64,000 nucleotides of DNA from Belnapia moabensis DSM 16746 (GCF_000745835.1 NZ_JQKB01000021.1:1-64000), one strand, 5' to 3'; numbered from the stretch's first letter, positions 23,842 to 32,502 are shown. Made by a program: numbers and translations. The notes: a model not told the origin generated them from the sequence alone.

Positions 23842-24996
23842 ATGCTGCCCGACCAGGCCTTCGAACTGCCCGAGGCGACGCAGGAACTGCGGGAGACCGC
23901 GCTCGGCTTCGCCATGGACACCCTCGCCCCGCGGGCGCTGGAATGGGACCAGGCACGGCACTTCCCGGTGGAGGAGATGCGCGCCGCGGCCAGCCTCGGC
24001 ATGGCCGCGCTCTACGTGCGGGAGGAGAGCGGCGGGGCGGGGCTGACGCGGCTCGATGCCGCCGTGGTCTTCGAGGCGCTGGCGATGGGCTGCCCCACCG
24101 TCTCGGCCTATCTCTCCATCCACAACATGGTCGCCTGGATGATCGACCGCTTCGGCAACGACGCCCAGCGCGCCCGTTGGCTGCCGGAGCTGGTGCCGAT
24201 GCGCCTCGTCGCCAGCTACGCGCTGACCGAGCCGGGCTCCGGCTCCGACGCCGCCGCCTTGCGTACCCGGGCGCGGCGGGAGGGCGACCACTACATCCTC
24301 GACGGCACCAAGCAGTTCATCTCCGGCGCCGGCGCCTCGGACCTCTATTTGACCATGGTGCGGACGGGCGGCGAGGGGCCGGGCGGCGTCTCCGCCCTGC
24401 TGATGCCGAAGGATACGCCGGGCCTCTCCTTCGGCGCCAACGAGAAGAAGATGGGCTGGAACGCCCAGCCGACGCGGCAGCTGATCTTCGACGGCGCCCG
24501 CGTGCCCGCCTCCGCCCTGCTCGGTGAGGAGGGGCAGGGCTTCCGCTTCGCCATGGCCGGGCTGGATGGCGGGCGGCTGAACATCGCCGCCTGCTCGCTC
24601 GGCGGGGCGCAGGCGGCGCTCGACAAGGCCCTGGCCTACGTCCAGGAGCGGCAGGCCTTCGGCAAGGCGATCGCCGATTTCCAGAACACACAATTCCGTC
24701 TCGCCGACATGCGGACCGAGCTGGAGGCGAGCCGCACGCTGCTCTGGCGCGCCTGCGGCAAGCTGGACGCCAAGGCGCCCGATGCCGGCGCCTTCTGCGC
24801 CATGGCCAAGCGCTTCGTCACCGATACCTGCCACAAGGTGGCGGACGATGCGCTGCAACTGCTCGGCGGCTATGGCTACCTGGCGGAATACGGGATCGAG
24901 AAGATCGTCCGCGATCTCCGCGTCCACCGCATCCTCGAAGGGACGAATGAGGTGATGCGGCTGATCGTCGCCCGCTCGATGCTCGGCCGGCGATAA
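23842..24996 (+). CDS. Acyl-CoA dehydrogenase family protein (isobutyryl-CoA dehydrogenase-like)
   Basis: 384 residues from the ATG at 23842, with GGAGG 6-10 bases before it. Typical features are YALTEPGSGSDAAAL (FAD/substrate), GTKQFISGAGASDLY, ERQAFGKAIADFQNTQFRLADM, LLGGYGYLAEYGIEKIVRDL and the C-terminal ILEGTNEVMRLIVARSML, whose Glu is the candidate catalytic base. The closest group by pattern appears to be ACAD8-type, acting on isobutyryl-CoA in valine breakdown. The position after a 2-oxo-acid:ferredoxin oxidoreductase, which would make such acyl-CoAs, supports this. Substrate specificity remains an inference. Confidence 0.88.
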   Translation: MLPDQAFELPEATQELRETALGFAMDTLAPRALEWDQARHFPVEEMRAAASLGMAALYVREESGGAGLTRLDAAVVFEALAMGCPTVSAYLSIHNMVAWMIDRFGNDAQRARWLPELVPMRLVASYALTEPGSGSDAAALRTRARREGDHYILDGTKQFISGAGASDLYLTMVRTGGEGPGGVSALLMPKDTPGLSFGANEKKMGWNAQPTRQLIFDGARVPASALLGEEGQGFRFAMAGLDGGRLNIAACSLGGAQAALDKALAYVQERQAFGKAIADFQNTQFRLADMRTELEASRTLLWRACGKLDAKAPDAGAFCAMAKRFVTDTCHKVADDALQLLGGYGYLAEYGIEKIVRDLRVHRILEGTNEVMRLIVARSMLGRR

Positions 24997-25037
24997 GCCA
25001 CTTGCCGGTGACGGCACCAGATAGGTAGAATATCGGA

Positions 25038-25370
25038 ATGTTTCCTCGCCTACTCCTGCCGCTGCTGCTGATCGTCCTGGCCTGGCCAGCGGCGGCGCAG
25101 CAGCGTGCAATGGTGGTGCCGGCCGAGGCCTCCATCGCCATTCCGGCACGGGGCGCGGCGCCCATCGCCTCGCCCGGTGCGGCACGACGACCGCGCCGGG
25201 CGATCAGCGAACGGGTGCTGCAGGCGCCCCGGCCGGCCGAGACAGGCACGCCGACCTCGCTGCTAATCAGCGTACCGCTCGGCATCGCGGCCGGGGTGCT
25301 GGCGGCGACGCTTGGTGGTGGCGGCGGGGGAGGGGGCGGCGGCGTCTCCGCCCCGGCGCGGATGCGCTAG
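25038..25370 (+). CDS. Small exported protein with a poly-glycine tail
   Basis: 110 residues. Signal peptide MFPRLLLPLLLIVLAWPAAA, an Ala/Pro/Arg-rich middle, one hydrophobic segment (SLLISVPLGIAAGVLAATLG, about 75-94), then ten consecutive glycines and SAPARMR. It could be anchored in the inner membrane by the second segment. No family is recognised. Its 3' end overlaps the 3' end of the convergent RHH gene by four bases. The ATG follows a weak upstream sequence without a clear Shine-Dalgarno. Confidence 0.55.
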   Translation: MFPRLLLPLLLIVLAWPAAAQQRAMVVPAEASIAIPARGAAPIASPGAARRPRRAISERVLQAPRPAETGTPTSLLISVPLGIAAGVLAATLGGGGGGGGGGVSAPARMR

Positions 25371-25588
25371 GCCTTTTCCCCCAAGGCGAAGACCCGCAAG
25401 GCGCTCGCCAGCGGCCGACCGGAGCTGGCGCGGGCCATATCGATCTCCGTCACCAGCCCGGCGAGGCTTTGCCCGCGCCGGACGGCGACATCCTCCAGCA
25501 CCACCCAGAATTCCGCCTCCAGCGCCACAGAGGTGCGATGCCCGGCGAGCTGGAAGCTGCGTTTCCTGAGATGCTGCTCCTCACCCAT
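25367..25588 (-). CDS. Ribbon-helix-helix domain protein (RHH_4)
   Basis: 73 residues from the ATG at 25588 (MGEEQHLRKRSFQLAGHRTS). The sequence RKRSFQLAGHRTSVALEAEF then WVVLEDVAVRRGQSLAGLV and LASALRVFAL is the alphaproteobacterial RHH_4 pattern: a beta strand, two helices, and a conserved SLRVF-like end. Such proteins are presumed DNA-binding dimers. The start overlaps the end of fumC by 8 bases, so it is co-translated with fumC and is last in the fumarase run. Confidence 0.85.
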   Translation of the reverse strand: MGEEQHLRKRSFQLAGHRTSVALEAEFWVVLEDVAVRRGQSLAGLVTEIDMARASSGRPLASALRVFALGEKA

Positions 25589-26987
25589 CCAGCGTCGCGC
25601 CGGGGGTGACCATGTCCTCCGGCCGGACCCAACGGTCGAAATCCTCCGGGCTGACATGGCCGAGGCGCTGCGCCGCCTCCTTCAGCGTCAGGTTCTCCTT
25701 GAGCGCCAGCTTGCCGATGGCGACGGCCTTGTCGTAGCCGATCCGCGGGTTCAGCGCCGTCACCAGCATCAGCGACTTCGCCAGGTTCTCGGCGATGCGC
25801 TCCCGTGCCGGCTCCAGCTTCAGGACCATGTGCTCGGCGAAGCTCTCGGCCGCATCGGCCAGCAACGTCGCCGATTGCAGCACGCAGTGGATGATGACCG
25901 GCTTGAACACGTTGAGCTCGAGAAAGCTCTGCGCGCCGGCCATGGTGACGGTCGTGGTGTTGCCCATCACCTGGGCGCAGACCATGGTCAGCGCCTCCGC
26001 CTGGGTAGGGTTGGTCTTCCCGGGCATGATGGAGGAGGAGAGCCCATCCGCCGGCACCACCAGCTCCGACAGGCCGGAACGTGGGCCGCTGCCGAGCAGG
26101 CGAACATCATTGCCGATCTTGTTCAGCGAGACGGCGATGACATTCATCGCCCCCTGCAACTCGACGAGGGCGTCATGCGCGCCCATGCCCTCGAATTTGT
26201 TCGGGTTCGGGGCGAAGGCGAGGCCGGTGCGCTCGGCGACGATCTCGCAGAAGACGCGGTCGAAGTCGCGGTGGCGGTTGAGGCCGGTGCCGACCGCGGT
26301 GCCGCCCTGGGGCAGCATCAGCAGACGCGGCAGGGTGGCACGGAGGCGCTCCTGGCCGAGCTCCACCTGGCGGGCCCAGGCGCCGGCCTCCTGGCCGAGC
26401 GTGACCGGCACCGCGTCCATCATATGGGTTCGGCCCACCTTGATGATGTCGGCCCATTCGGCGGCGCGCTGGTTCAGCGCCGCATGCAGCCGGCCGAGGG
26501 CAGGGAGCAGGCGCCCCTCCACCGTCTCGGCGGCGGCGATATGCATCATAGTGGGGAAGTTGTCGTTCGAGGATTGGCCCCGGTTGACGTGGTCGTTCGG
26601 GTGGACCGGCTTACGGCTGCCAAGCGGCTGGCCGAGCATCTCGTTGGCGCGGTTCGAGATGACCTCGTTGGCGTTCATGTTGGTCTGCGTGCCGGAGCCG
26701 GTCTGCCAGATCGGCAGCGGGAAGTCGGCGTCCCGCTTGCCGTCGACGATCTCCTGCGCGGCGTCCTTGATCGGCCCGACAAGCTCGGCCGGGAGCTCGC
26801 CAAGTCGGCCGTTCGCCTCGGCGCAGGCCCATTTGTGCAGGCCGACGGCACGAATCAGCGCCGGGGTGAAATGCTCCGTGCCGATGCGGAAGAGGAGGCG
26901 CGCCCGCTCGGTCTGCGGGCCCCAGTATCGGTCGGCGGCGATGTCGATGGTGCCGAGGCTGTCGGTCTCGGTGCGGGTCTCGGCCAT
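25581..26987 (-). CDS. fumC: Class II fumarate hydratase
   Basis: 468 residues, the usual size. It reversibly hydrates fumarate to malate in the TCA cycle, as an iron-independent homotetramer. The N-terminus DSLGTIDIAADRYWGPQTER, SGTQTNMNANEVISNRA, QSSNDNFPTMMHIA, VGRTHMMDAVPVTLGQE and the superfamily signature SSSIMPGKTNPTQAEAL are present. The catalytic His and Ser equivalents lie in the last three motifs. It is on the same strand as, and about 1.1 kb from, a complete class I fumarase (28111-29850), an enzyme of unrelated fold. FumC typically serves under oxidative stress or iron shortage, when FumA-type enzymes fail. Confidence 0.95.
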   Translation of the reverse strand: MAETRTETDSLGTIDIAADRYWGPQTERARLLFRIGTEHFTPALIRAVGLHKWACAEANGRLGELPAELVGPIKDAAQEIVDGKRDADFPLPIWQTGSGTQTNMNANEVISNRANEMLGQPLGSRKPVHPNDHVNRGQSSNDNFPTMMHIAAAETVEGRLLPALGRLHAALNQRAAEWADIIKVGRTHMMDAVPVTLGQEAGAWARQVELGQERLRATLPRLLMLPQGGTAVGTGLNRHRDFDRVFCEIVAERTGLAFAPNPNKFEGMGAHDALVELQGAMNVIAVSLNKIGNDVRLLGSGPRSGLSELVVPADGLSSSIMPGKTNPTQAEALTMVCAQVMGNTTTVTMAGAQSFLELNVFKPVIIHCVLQSATLLADAAESFAEHMVLKLEPARERIAENLAKSLMLVTALNPRIGYDKAVAIGKLALKENLTLKEAAQRLGHVSPEDFDRWVRPEDMVTPGATLDG

Positions 26988-27060
26988 GCGGGCGTCTCCT
27001 TGGCGGTCGTCCTGCCAACGTGGCGCAGGGCCTGCCGTTCGTCAGCCCGGCCCGGCCGCC

Positions 27061-27459
27061 TCAGGCGGAGTAGGAGGAAACCTCGATCAGGTTGCCCTCC
27101 GGGTCCCGGCAATAGACCGAGCCCATGGCGCCCAGCGCGCCGGTGCGGGTGACCGGGCCGAGTTCGATGGTGACGCCGCAGGCATGGAATTGGCCGACGA
27201 TCTCCTCCGGCGAGACCGCGACGACGAAGCAAAGGTCCTGCGTGCCGGGCTCGCAGCGGGCAGCGGCGATCCATTCCTCCGTCGGGGCATCGGCGGGGCG
27301 GAGGTTGATCTTCTGCCCGCCGAATTTCAGCGCAATCCGCGGTGGGGACCCGAAATCCTCCCGCTCCATCCCAAGGACGCGCTGGTACCAGGAGGCCATG
27401 ACCTCCAGGTCCCGGCAGTTGATGACGAGATGGTCCAGCCGGTCGACCGCGAAGCGCAT
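27061..27459 (-). CDS. VOC family (glyoxalase/dioxygenase-like) protein
   Basis: 132 residues, MRFAVDRLDHLVINCRDLEV. Two beta-alpha-beta-beta-beta modules are visible. Metal-ligand candidates are His in LDHLVINC and Glu in DPEGNLIEVSSY, with WYQRVLGMEREDF between them. A cofactor metal and a small-molecule substrate are likely, but activity (glyoxalase, isomerase, dioxygenase, fosfomycin-type) cannot be told. Its start at 27459 shares a base with the stop of the RidA gene (TGATG). Confidence 0.85.
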   Translation of the reverse strand: MRFAVDRLDHLVINCRDLEVMASWYQRVLGMEREDFGSPPRIALKFGGQKINLRPADAPTEEWIAAARCEPGTQDLCFVVAVSPEEIVGQFHACGVTIELGPVTRTGALGAMGSVYCRDPEGNLIEVSSYSA

Positions 27460-27854
27460 CAGGCGGATCCCTTGTTGGGCAGCCGGGCCGTGACCTCGAT
27501 CTCGATGCGCATGGCATCGGTCTGCAGCCCGGCATGGATGAGGGTGGAGGCGGGGCGGGCCTTGCCGAGATGGCGCTTCACCACCGGCCAGCAGGGTTCC
27601 CAATCCTCGCGGCGCGGCACGATGAAGAGCACCCGCACCACGTCATCGAGGCTGGCGCCGGCCTGGGCCAAGGCGGCGGCGATGTTGCGGAAGGCCTGGT
27701 CGGCCTGGGCCACGACATCGTCCTCGATAGTCATGCGGGCGTAGTCGTAGCCGGTGGTGCCGGAGACCCAGACATGGTCGCCATCGACCACGGCGCGGGA
27801 ATAGCCGATCTCCTCCTCGAAGCGGGAGCCGGAGGAGATATGGATGCGGGCCAT
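27459..27854 (-). CDS. RidA family (YjgF/UK114-like) protein
   Basis: 131 residues from ATG at 27854 (MARIHISSGSRFEEEIGYSR). Characteristic features are YSRAVVDGDHVWVSGTTG, QADQAFRNIAAALAQAGASL then DDVVRVLFI, and the end RIEIEVTARLP with the Arg that binds the carboxylate of imines in true RidA proteins. RidA members deaminate reactive 2-aminoacrylate-type imines; this one, with G-T-T-G, may belong to a sub-branch. It is transcribed between DUF1272 and the VOC gene within the fumarase run. Confidence 0.88.
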   Translation of the reverse strand: MARIHISSGSRFEEEIGYSRAVVDGDHVWVSGTTGYDYARMTIEDDVVAQADQAFRNIAAALAQAGASLDDVVRVLFIVPRREDWEPCWPVVKRHLGKARPASTLIHAGLQTDAMRIEIEVTARLPNKGSA

Positions 27855-27859
27855 GGCGT

Positions 27860-28111
27860 TCAGGCTCCGGCGCAGGCGGGGAGGGAGGAGCGCTTGCGCG
27901 CCGTGGCGGCGGGGAAGCGTTCGAGCTTGCCGGCGGGCCGGATCGGCCGCGCCGCCAGCTCGCCGCCGCAATTCGGGCAGAGCCCGCCGGGCAGGCGATT
28001 CGCCGCGCAGTCCCGGCACCAGGTGCATTCGAAGGAGCAGATCAGCGCCTCCCGGCTCTCGGGCGGCAGGTCCCGCCCGCAGCATTCGCAGTTGGGGCGG
28101 AGCTCCAGCAT
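27860..28111 (-). CDS. DUF1272 zinc-ribbon-like protein
   Basis: 83 residues, [20 protein letters not shown], followed by ICSFECTWCRDCAANRLPGG and LCPNCGGELAARPIRP. Four CxxC pairs are typical of DUF1272 and should bind zinc. The Arg-rich tail is longer than usual. The family has no known function. Its ATG overlaps the stop of class I fumarase (TGATG), indicating coupling to fumA. Confidence 0.85.
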   Translation of the reverse strand: MLELRPNCECCGRDLPPESREALICSFECTWCRDCAANRLPGGLCPNCGGELAARPIRPAGKLERFPAATARKRSSLPACAGA

Positions 28112-29850
28112 CACTCAAGCCCTTCGTAGAAGTCGTTCCCCTTGTCATCGACCACGATGAAGGCCGGGAAGTCCTCGACCTCGATGCGCCAGACCGCCTC
28201 CATGCCGAGCTCGGGGTATTCCAGCACCTCGACCTTCCTAATGCAGTCCTGCGCCAGCCGCGCCGCCGGGCCGCCGACCGAGCCAAGGTAGAAGCCGCCA
28301 TACTGCTTGCAGGCATTCAGCACCGCCTTGCTGCGGTTGCCCTTTGCCAGCATGACGAGGCTGCCGCCGGCGGCCTGGAAGGCGGCGACATAGCTGTCCA
28401 TCCGCCCGGCCGTCGTCGGGCCGAAGCTGCCCGTCGCATAGCCCTCCGGCGTCTTGGCCGGGCCGGCGTAATAGACGGGATGGTTCTTGATGTAGTCCGG
28501 CAAGCCCTCGCCGCGGTCCAGCCGCTCCTGCAGCTTGGCATGGGCGATGTCGCGAGCGACGACCACCGTGCCGGTCAGCGAGACGCGGGTCTTCACCGGG
28601 TGCTTCGACAGCTCGGCGCGGATCTCGCTCATCGGCCGGTTCAGGTCGATGCGGACCACGTCGCCACCGAGGATGCTGTCCGTCGCCTCCGGCAGGTAAT
28701 GCGCCGGGTCGTGCTCCAGCTGCTCGAGGAAGACGCCCTTGGGGGTGATCTTCGCCTTCACCTGCCGGTCGGCCGAGCACGAGACGCCGATGCCGATGGG
28801 CAGCGACGCGCCATGCCGCGGCAGACGGATCACCCGCACGTCGTGGCAGAAATACTTGCCGCCGAACTGCGCGCCGATGCCGAGGTTCTGCGTCAGCTTG
28901 TGGACCTCCGCCTCCAGCTCCGGGTCGCGGATGGCGTGGCCGGACTTGTCGCCCTGGGTGGGGAGGGTGTCGAGCCAGCGCGTGGAGGCCAGCTTCACCG
29001 TCTTCAGAGTGGTCTCGGCCGTGGTGCCGCCAATGACGATCGCCAGGTGGTAGGGCGGGCAGGCGCTGGTGCCGAGGGTCTTGATCTTCTCCTCAAGGAA
29101 GGCGAGCAGCTTCGGCTTGTTCAGCACCGCGCGCGTCTGCTGGTAGAGGAAGGTCTTGTTGGCCGAGCCGCCGCCCTTGAGCACGAACATCATGTGGAAT
29201 TCGTCCGCATGGTGCTCGCCCGGCTGCGCCATGATGGAGAAGTCGACCGGCAGGTTGTTGCCGGTATTCACCTCCTCGAACATCGAAAGCGGCGCCATCT
29301 GCGAGTAGCGCAGGTTGGTCTCGGTATAGGTGCGGTGGACGCCGAAGCTCAGCGCCTCCTCCTCGTCGCCCTCGACCCAGACGCGCTGGCCCTTCTTTCC
29401 GAAGACGATGGCGGTGCCGGTGTCCTGGCACATCGGCAGCACGCCGCCGGCGGCGATGTTCGCGTTCTTCAGCAGGTCGAGCGCGACGAAGCGGTCGTTG
29501 GCGCTCGCCTCCGGGTCATTCAGGATATTGGCGAGCTGCTGCAGGTGGCCGGGGCGCAGCAGGTGGGAGACGTCGCGGCAGGCCTGGAAGGCCAACTCCT
29601 CAAGGGCCTTGGCCGGGACCTTCAGCACGGTCTTGCTATCGACCTCGACGGTGCGGACGCCCTCGATCGGCAGGCGGCGCCAGGGCGTGCCATCCTCCGC
29701 CAGCGGGAACATCGGGCTGTACTGGAAGCCGGACGGGCGGGCGGGCGCCGACACCGGGCCAGCGTCTACATCGAGGGGAGGGGTCACGGGCGGTCTCCGC
29801 GCAGGGGGCGCCACCGATGAGCCACCGGCGGCGCGATCATCACCCGGCAT
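28111..29850 (-). CDS. fumA: Class I (Fe-S) fumarate hydratase
   Basis: 579 residues including a roughly 40-residue Pro/Ala-rich N-terminal extension. The alpha-like domain has [29 protein letters not shown] and [18 protein letters not shown]. The [19 protein letters not shown]-type segment and [10 protein letters not shown] supply further cysteines for the [4Fe-4S] cluster. The C-terminal beta-like domain has [33 protein letters not shown] and [17 protein letters not shown]. It interconverts fumarate and malate and is oxygen-sensitive. It heads a same-strand run DUF1272-RidA-VOC-fumC-RHH. Confidence 0.93.
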   Translation of the reverse strand: MPGDDRAAGGSSVAPPARRPPVTPPLDVDAGPVSAPARPSGFQYSPMFPLAEDGTPWRRLPIEGVRTVEVDSKTVLKVPAKALEELAFQACRDVSHLLRPGHLQQLANILNDPEASANDRFVALDLLKNANIAAGGVLPMCQDTGTAIVFGKKGQRVWVEGDEEEALSFGVHRTYTETNLRYSQMAPLSMFEEVNTGNNLPVDFSIMAQPGEHHADEFHMMFVLKGGGSANKTFLYQQTRAVLNKPKLLAFLEEKIKTLGTSACPPYHLAIVIGGTTAETTLKTVKLASTRWLDTLPTQGDKSGHAIRDPELEAEVHKLTQNLGIGAQFGGKYFCHDVRVIRLPRHGASLPIGIGVSCSADRQVKAKITPKGVFLEQLEHDPAHYLPEATDSILGGDVVRIDLNRPMSEIRAELSKHPVKTRVSLTGTVVVARDIAHAKLQERLDRGEGLPDYIKNHPVYYAGPAKTPEGYATGSFGPTTAGRMDSYVAAFQAAGGSLVMLAKGNRSKAVLNACKQYGGFYLGSVGGPAARLAQDCIRKVEVLEYPELGMEAVWRIEVEDFPAFIVVDDKGNDFYEGLE

Positions 29851-29885
29851 TAGCCCAGAGGCGGAGCCAAGCCAACCGGAGAGGA

Positions 29886-30371
29886 TCAGTCGCGGGCCGG
29901 CCGGCGGCGGAAGCTGTCGAGGCTGACGACCTGGCTGGGCCCGGACGCGGCCGCGACGGCAGGCTCGGGCTCCGGCGCTGTCTCCTGCGCCGGCATCGCC
30001 TGGAAGCGCAGGCCGAAGCGGACCGAGGGGTCGGCGAAGGCGGTGAGCGCGGCGAAGGGTACGGTCAGCATGGCCGGGACGCCGCCAAAGGACAGGCCGA
30101 CCGAGAAGATGCCGGCCGCGCGGTCCACGGAGAGGTCCCAGAATTTGTGCTGCAGTACGACCGTCATCTCCTGAGGGTAGCGGGCGCGGAGATGACCGGG
30201 CATGGCAACGCCCGGATGGTCGGTGCGGAAGGTGATGTAGAAATGGTGCTCACCGGGCAGCCCATGCTTGGCGGCATGCGCCAGCGCGTCCTGTACGACG
30301 ACACGTAAGGCTTCCTCCGTCCACAGGGCGTAAGGAAGCAGGCTTTCAGGACGGGTTGGCGAATCGCTCAT
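29886..30371 (-). CDS. sspB: ClpXP adaptor SspB (alpha type)
   Basis: 161 residues from the ATG at 30371 ([20 protein letters not shown]); GGAGGGAG lies 6-8 bases upstream, so the farther ATG at 30440 is not used. The alpha-SspB core reads [39 protein letters not shown] and [20 protein letters not shown], then [20 protein letters not shown]. The C-terminal tail ends [12 protein letters not shown], which fits a ClpX-docking peptide after a flexible Ala/Pro/Glu-rich linker. SspB delivers tmRNA-tagged proteins to ClpXP. The tmRNA gene lies immediately upstream on the same strand. Confidence 0.9.
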   Translation of the reverse strand: MSDSPTRPESLLPYALWTEEALRVVVQDALAHAAKHGLPGEHHFYITFRTDHPGVAMPGHLRARYPQEMTVVLQHKFWDLSVDRAAGIFSVGLSFGGVPAMLTVPFAALTAFADPSVRFGLRFQAMPAQETAPEPEPAVAAASGPSQVVSLDSFRRRPARD

Positions 30372-30444
30372 GCATCGAACTCCCTCCTTCATATAATGCG
30401 ATTTTACTCGATCACGGAAGTGGGAGTATAAGATCGACAAGCAG

Positions 30445-30715
30445 AAAGTGGGGGGCTTCTGTTGCCCGGCGCCCCCCGAGCCGCGCTTACCTATTCCTAG
30501 GCAGCGAGTGCGACAGCCTCGCGGCTGTTATCGTTCGCACTTAGAATCGGCCCGATGACGGCGGAACCATGCCGGGCAAAAGCGGTCTCTTTACCACGCG
30601 CGTCGAGCCTGTTTCGCCCCCGTTATGGTGGAGGCGCCGGGCACTGCCCCCGGGTCCGCAACGATTATTTCAGACCGTGTTTATCACCATAGTCGCCGAA
30701 GCGACCCACGGGATG
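30445..30715 (-). ncRNA. ssrA: tmRNA, circularly permuted two-piece form (alphaproteobacterial)
   Basis: On the reverse strand the acceptor piece ends with ...CGCCTCCACCA (CCA at 30628-30626). After only four bases the coding piece starts GGGGGCGAAACAGGCTCG at 30621. GGGGGCG pairs with CGCCTCC to make a 7-bp acceptor stem with a G-U third pair, the alanine identity signal. The tag frame at 30538-30497 reads ANDNSREAVALAA followed by TAG. The T-arm is CCGGG-GGCAGTG-CCCGG, lacking TTCGA. A GGGGGGC/GCCCCCC hairpin (30450-30477) lies near the 3' end. The outer ends are estimates. The order acceptor-then-coding is diagnostic of permuted tmRNA. Confidence 0.93.
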
Positions 30716-30862
30716 TAGGCGCTCCGGCAGCGGAATTCGAGGGGTAAGACAGCTCATGTCGCGGTGAATGATGGCGCGATGCAGCCGCGCCACACTCCTC
30801 GCCGTCACCGTGGCGCGGCCGGCGGGGCTGGGTTACACCGCGGGCCAGCACAGGGGACCGCG

Positions 30863-31804
30863 ATGCCGCTTACCGACGACCAGCAACAGGAGATCGAGGC
30901 CGCCCGCGCCGCCGAGGGCCGCACCCGTCGCCCCGTGGCACCCGGGCTCGAGGCGCTGCTCTACCAGGCGGTGCCGGTGCTCGACCACGGCTTCGTCCGC
31001 GTCATCGATTATATGGGCGACGACGCGGCGGTGGTGCAGGCCGCCCGCGTCTCCTATGGCCGTGGCACGCGCGCCGCCAATGAGGATCGCGGCCTGATCC
31101 GCTACTTGATGCGGCATCGTCACTCGACGCCCTTCGAGATGTGCGAGATTAAGTTCCATGTGAAGCTGCCGATCTTCATCGCGCGGCAATGGATCCGCCA
31201 CCGCACCGCGAACGTGAACGAGTACTCGGCGCGCTATTCCATCCTCGACCGGGAATTCTACATCCCCGCGCCCGACCAGCTTGCCGCGCAATCCACCGCC
31301 AACCGCCAGGGCCGCGGCGATATTCTATCGGGCGAAGAGGCGGCGCGGGTGCTCGACCTGCTGCGCGGCGACGCCATGCAGGCCTATGACCACTACGCCT
31401 GGATGCTGAACGAGGATGCCGAGGGCAATCCGGCCGATCCCGCCCGCCAGGGCCTGGCACGAGAGCTGGCGCGGATGAACCTGACGCTCAACACCTATAC
31501 CCAGTGGTACTGGAAGGCTGACCTCCACAACCTTCTCAACTTCCTCTCGCTGCGCGCCGATTCCCATGCCCAGTACGAGATCCGCGCCTATGCCGATGCC
31601 ATGCTGGAGATGGTGAAGGCATGGGTCCCGGCTTGCCACGAGGCCTTTGTCGATTACCGCATGGGCGCGGCGACGCTCTCGGCCGGGATGCTGGCGATCG
31701 TTCGGCGGATGCTGGCGGGCGAGGCGGTGGAACAGCCCGGCAGCGGCCTCTCCAAGCGGGAATGGCGCGAGCTGATGGAGATGCTGGGGCGCCCTGCCGC
31801 ATGA
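30863..31804 (+). CDS. thyX: FAD-dependent thymidylate synthase
   Basis: 313 residues from ATG 30863 ([20 protein letters not shown]). The ThyX motif is [15 protein letters not shown] (RHRx7S-type, about 110-125), with the upstream helix [20 protein letters not shown]-like segment and the active-site Ser in ...YSARYSILD. Later [20 protein letters not shown] and R-x-D-x-H-AQYEIR bind FAD and dUMP. It makes dTMP with NADPH and methylenetetrahydrofolate. No ThyA is in the window. The start 33 codons downstream of an alternative is chosen because similarity begins there. The 3' end overlaps the next gene by four bases. Confidence 0.93.
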   Translation: MPLTDDQQQEIEAARAAEGRTRRPVAPGLEALLYQAVPVLDHGFVRVIDYMGDDAAVVQAARVSYGRGTRAANEDRGLIRYLMRHRHSTPFEMCEIKFHVKLPIFIARQWIRHRTANVNEYSARYSILDREFYIPAPDQLAAQSTANRQGRGDILSGEEAARVLDLLRGDAMQAYDHYAWMLNEDAEGNPADPARQGLARELARMNLTLNTYTQWYWKADLHNLLNFLSLRADSHAQYEIRAYADAMLEMVKAWVPACHEAFVDYRMGAATLSAGMLAIVRRMLAGEAVEQPGSGLSKREWRELMEMLGRPAA

Positions 31805-32109
31805 GCCGGAGCCATGGCGGCAGGGATGCCGGCAGCCCGGCCGGCACCGCCCGTTCCTCGCCAAAGCCCCGCGCCCCACGCGCCAGCCGCCCGGCCGGCC
31901 GGCCTGCCGCCCCACGCGCCTCCCGCACGCCCGCGCCGGTTTCTCCCTTCACGGGCTGGCGGCGCTGGCTTTGGGTCGGCGTGCTGGTCTTCGCCGTGCT
32001 GATCGGCCTGCCGCTGGCCCATGCCCTGTTCGGCGAGGTGGTGGCGCTGCTGGGCGGGATGCTGCTGCTCGGCGTTTTGCTCGGGCGCTGGACGGCGCCG
32101 CGGCAATGA
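31801..32109 (+). CDS. Small membrane protein, thyX-coupled
   Basis: 102 residues starting at an ATGA overlap with thyX. The first 50 residues are Ala/Pro/Arg-rich and basic. Two hydrophobic helices follow ([20 protein letters not shown] and [16 protein letters not shown]). The positively charged N-terminus suggests it lies in the cytoplasm. No family is recognised. Overlap with thyX and preserved membrane helices favour a real gene. A 6-bp hairpin CTCGTT-TTC-AACGAG lies just after the stop. Confidence 0.55.
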   Translation: MSRSHGGRDAGSPAGTARSSPKPRAPRASRPAGRPAAPRASRTPAPVSPFTGWRRWLWVGVLVFAVLIGLPLAHALFGEVVALLGGMLLLGVLLGRWTAPRQ

Positions 32110-32337
32110 GCCTCGTTTTCAACGAGCGTACTAAACTCCTGCAAATGCATTGGACCGCGCCTCAACTGCCTGCGTTGCCGTTGGCATCCTGGCACCCTTG
32201 TCTGGCTTGCCATACGGCGCAGGCATTCTGGAGTAGGCGGTGCCTCCTATTTACCTGTTGATTGGCTCAGGTTGTTGGCTTGCGGGTGCCGTTGCACCAC
32301 ATCTCCTGGCGCGACGGGTGCTCGCAGGACTCAAGGC

Positions 32338-32454
32338 TTGAACGAATATTATATTCTTGCCTTCGCCGTTATGCCGGTGGTGGTTGTGACCCTGGGTTGG
32401 GTTGCGGTCCGTCTCCATGAACGAGCGGAGCATCGTAGCGACCGTAAACGCTGA
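32338..32454 (+). CDS. Possible 38-residue single-pass membrane protein
   Basis: From a TTG at 32338 the frame reads (M)NEYYILAFAVMPVVVVTLG then WVAVRLHERAEHRSDRKR: one membrane helix followed by a basic cytoplasmic tail. The surrounding bases are less GC-rich than neighbours. An in-frame upstream start at 32272 adds residues without pattern. A hairpin terminator follows at 32468. The start choice and even the gene itself are uncertain. Confidence 0.35.
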   Translation: MNEYYILAFAVMPVVVVTLGWVAVRLHERAEHRSDRKR

Positions 32455-32467
32455 AGCGTTTCGGTTG

Positions 32468-32489
32468 GGGCGGGCACTATGGCCCGCCC
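32468..32489. terminator. Hairpin between convergent genes
   Basis: GGGCGGGC and GCCCGCCC pair perfectly around a 6-base loop. A second small hairpin AAACGC-TGAA-GCGTTT lies just before it. It sits between the small membrane protein and the apbC stop, so it probably acts in both directions. Confidence 0.5.
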
Positions 32490-32502
32490 TGGCTAACTGG
32501 CA

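Noticed and set aside
20417-23956. Long open frame opposite the indolepyruvate oxidoreductase
   Set aside because: Antisense shadow of a well-supported gene; no family pattern or start signal.
25310-25350. Glycine-run repeat as a phase-variable tract
   Set aside because: The ten glycine codons mix GGT, GGC, GGG and GGA, so there is no simple repeat prone to slippage.
27844-29820. Long forward frame over fumA
   Set aside because: Antisense of fumA and DUF1272; no recognisable motif.
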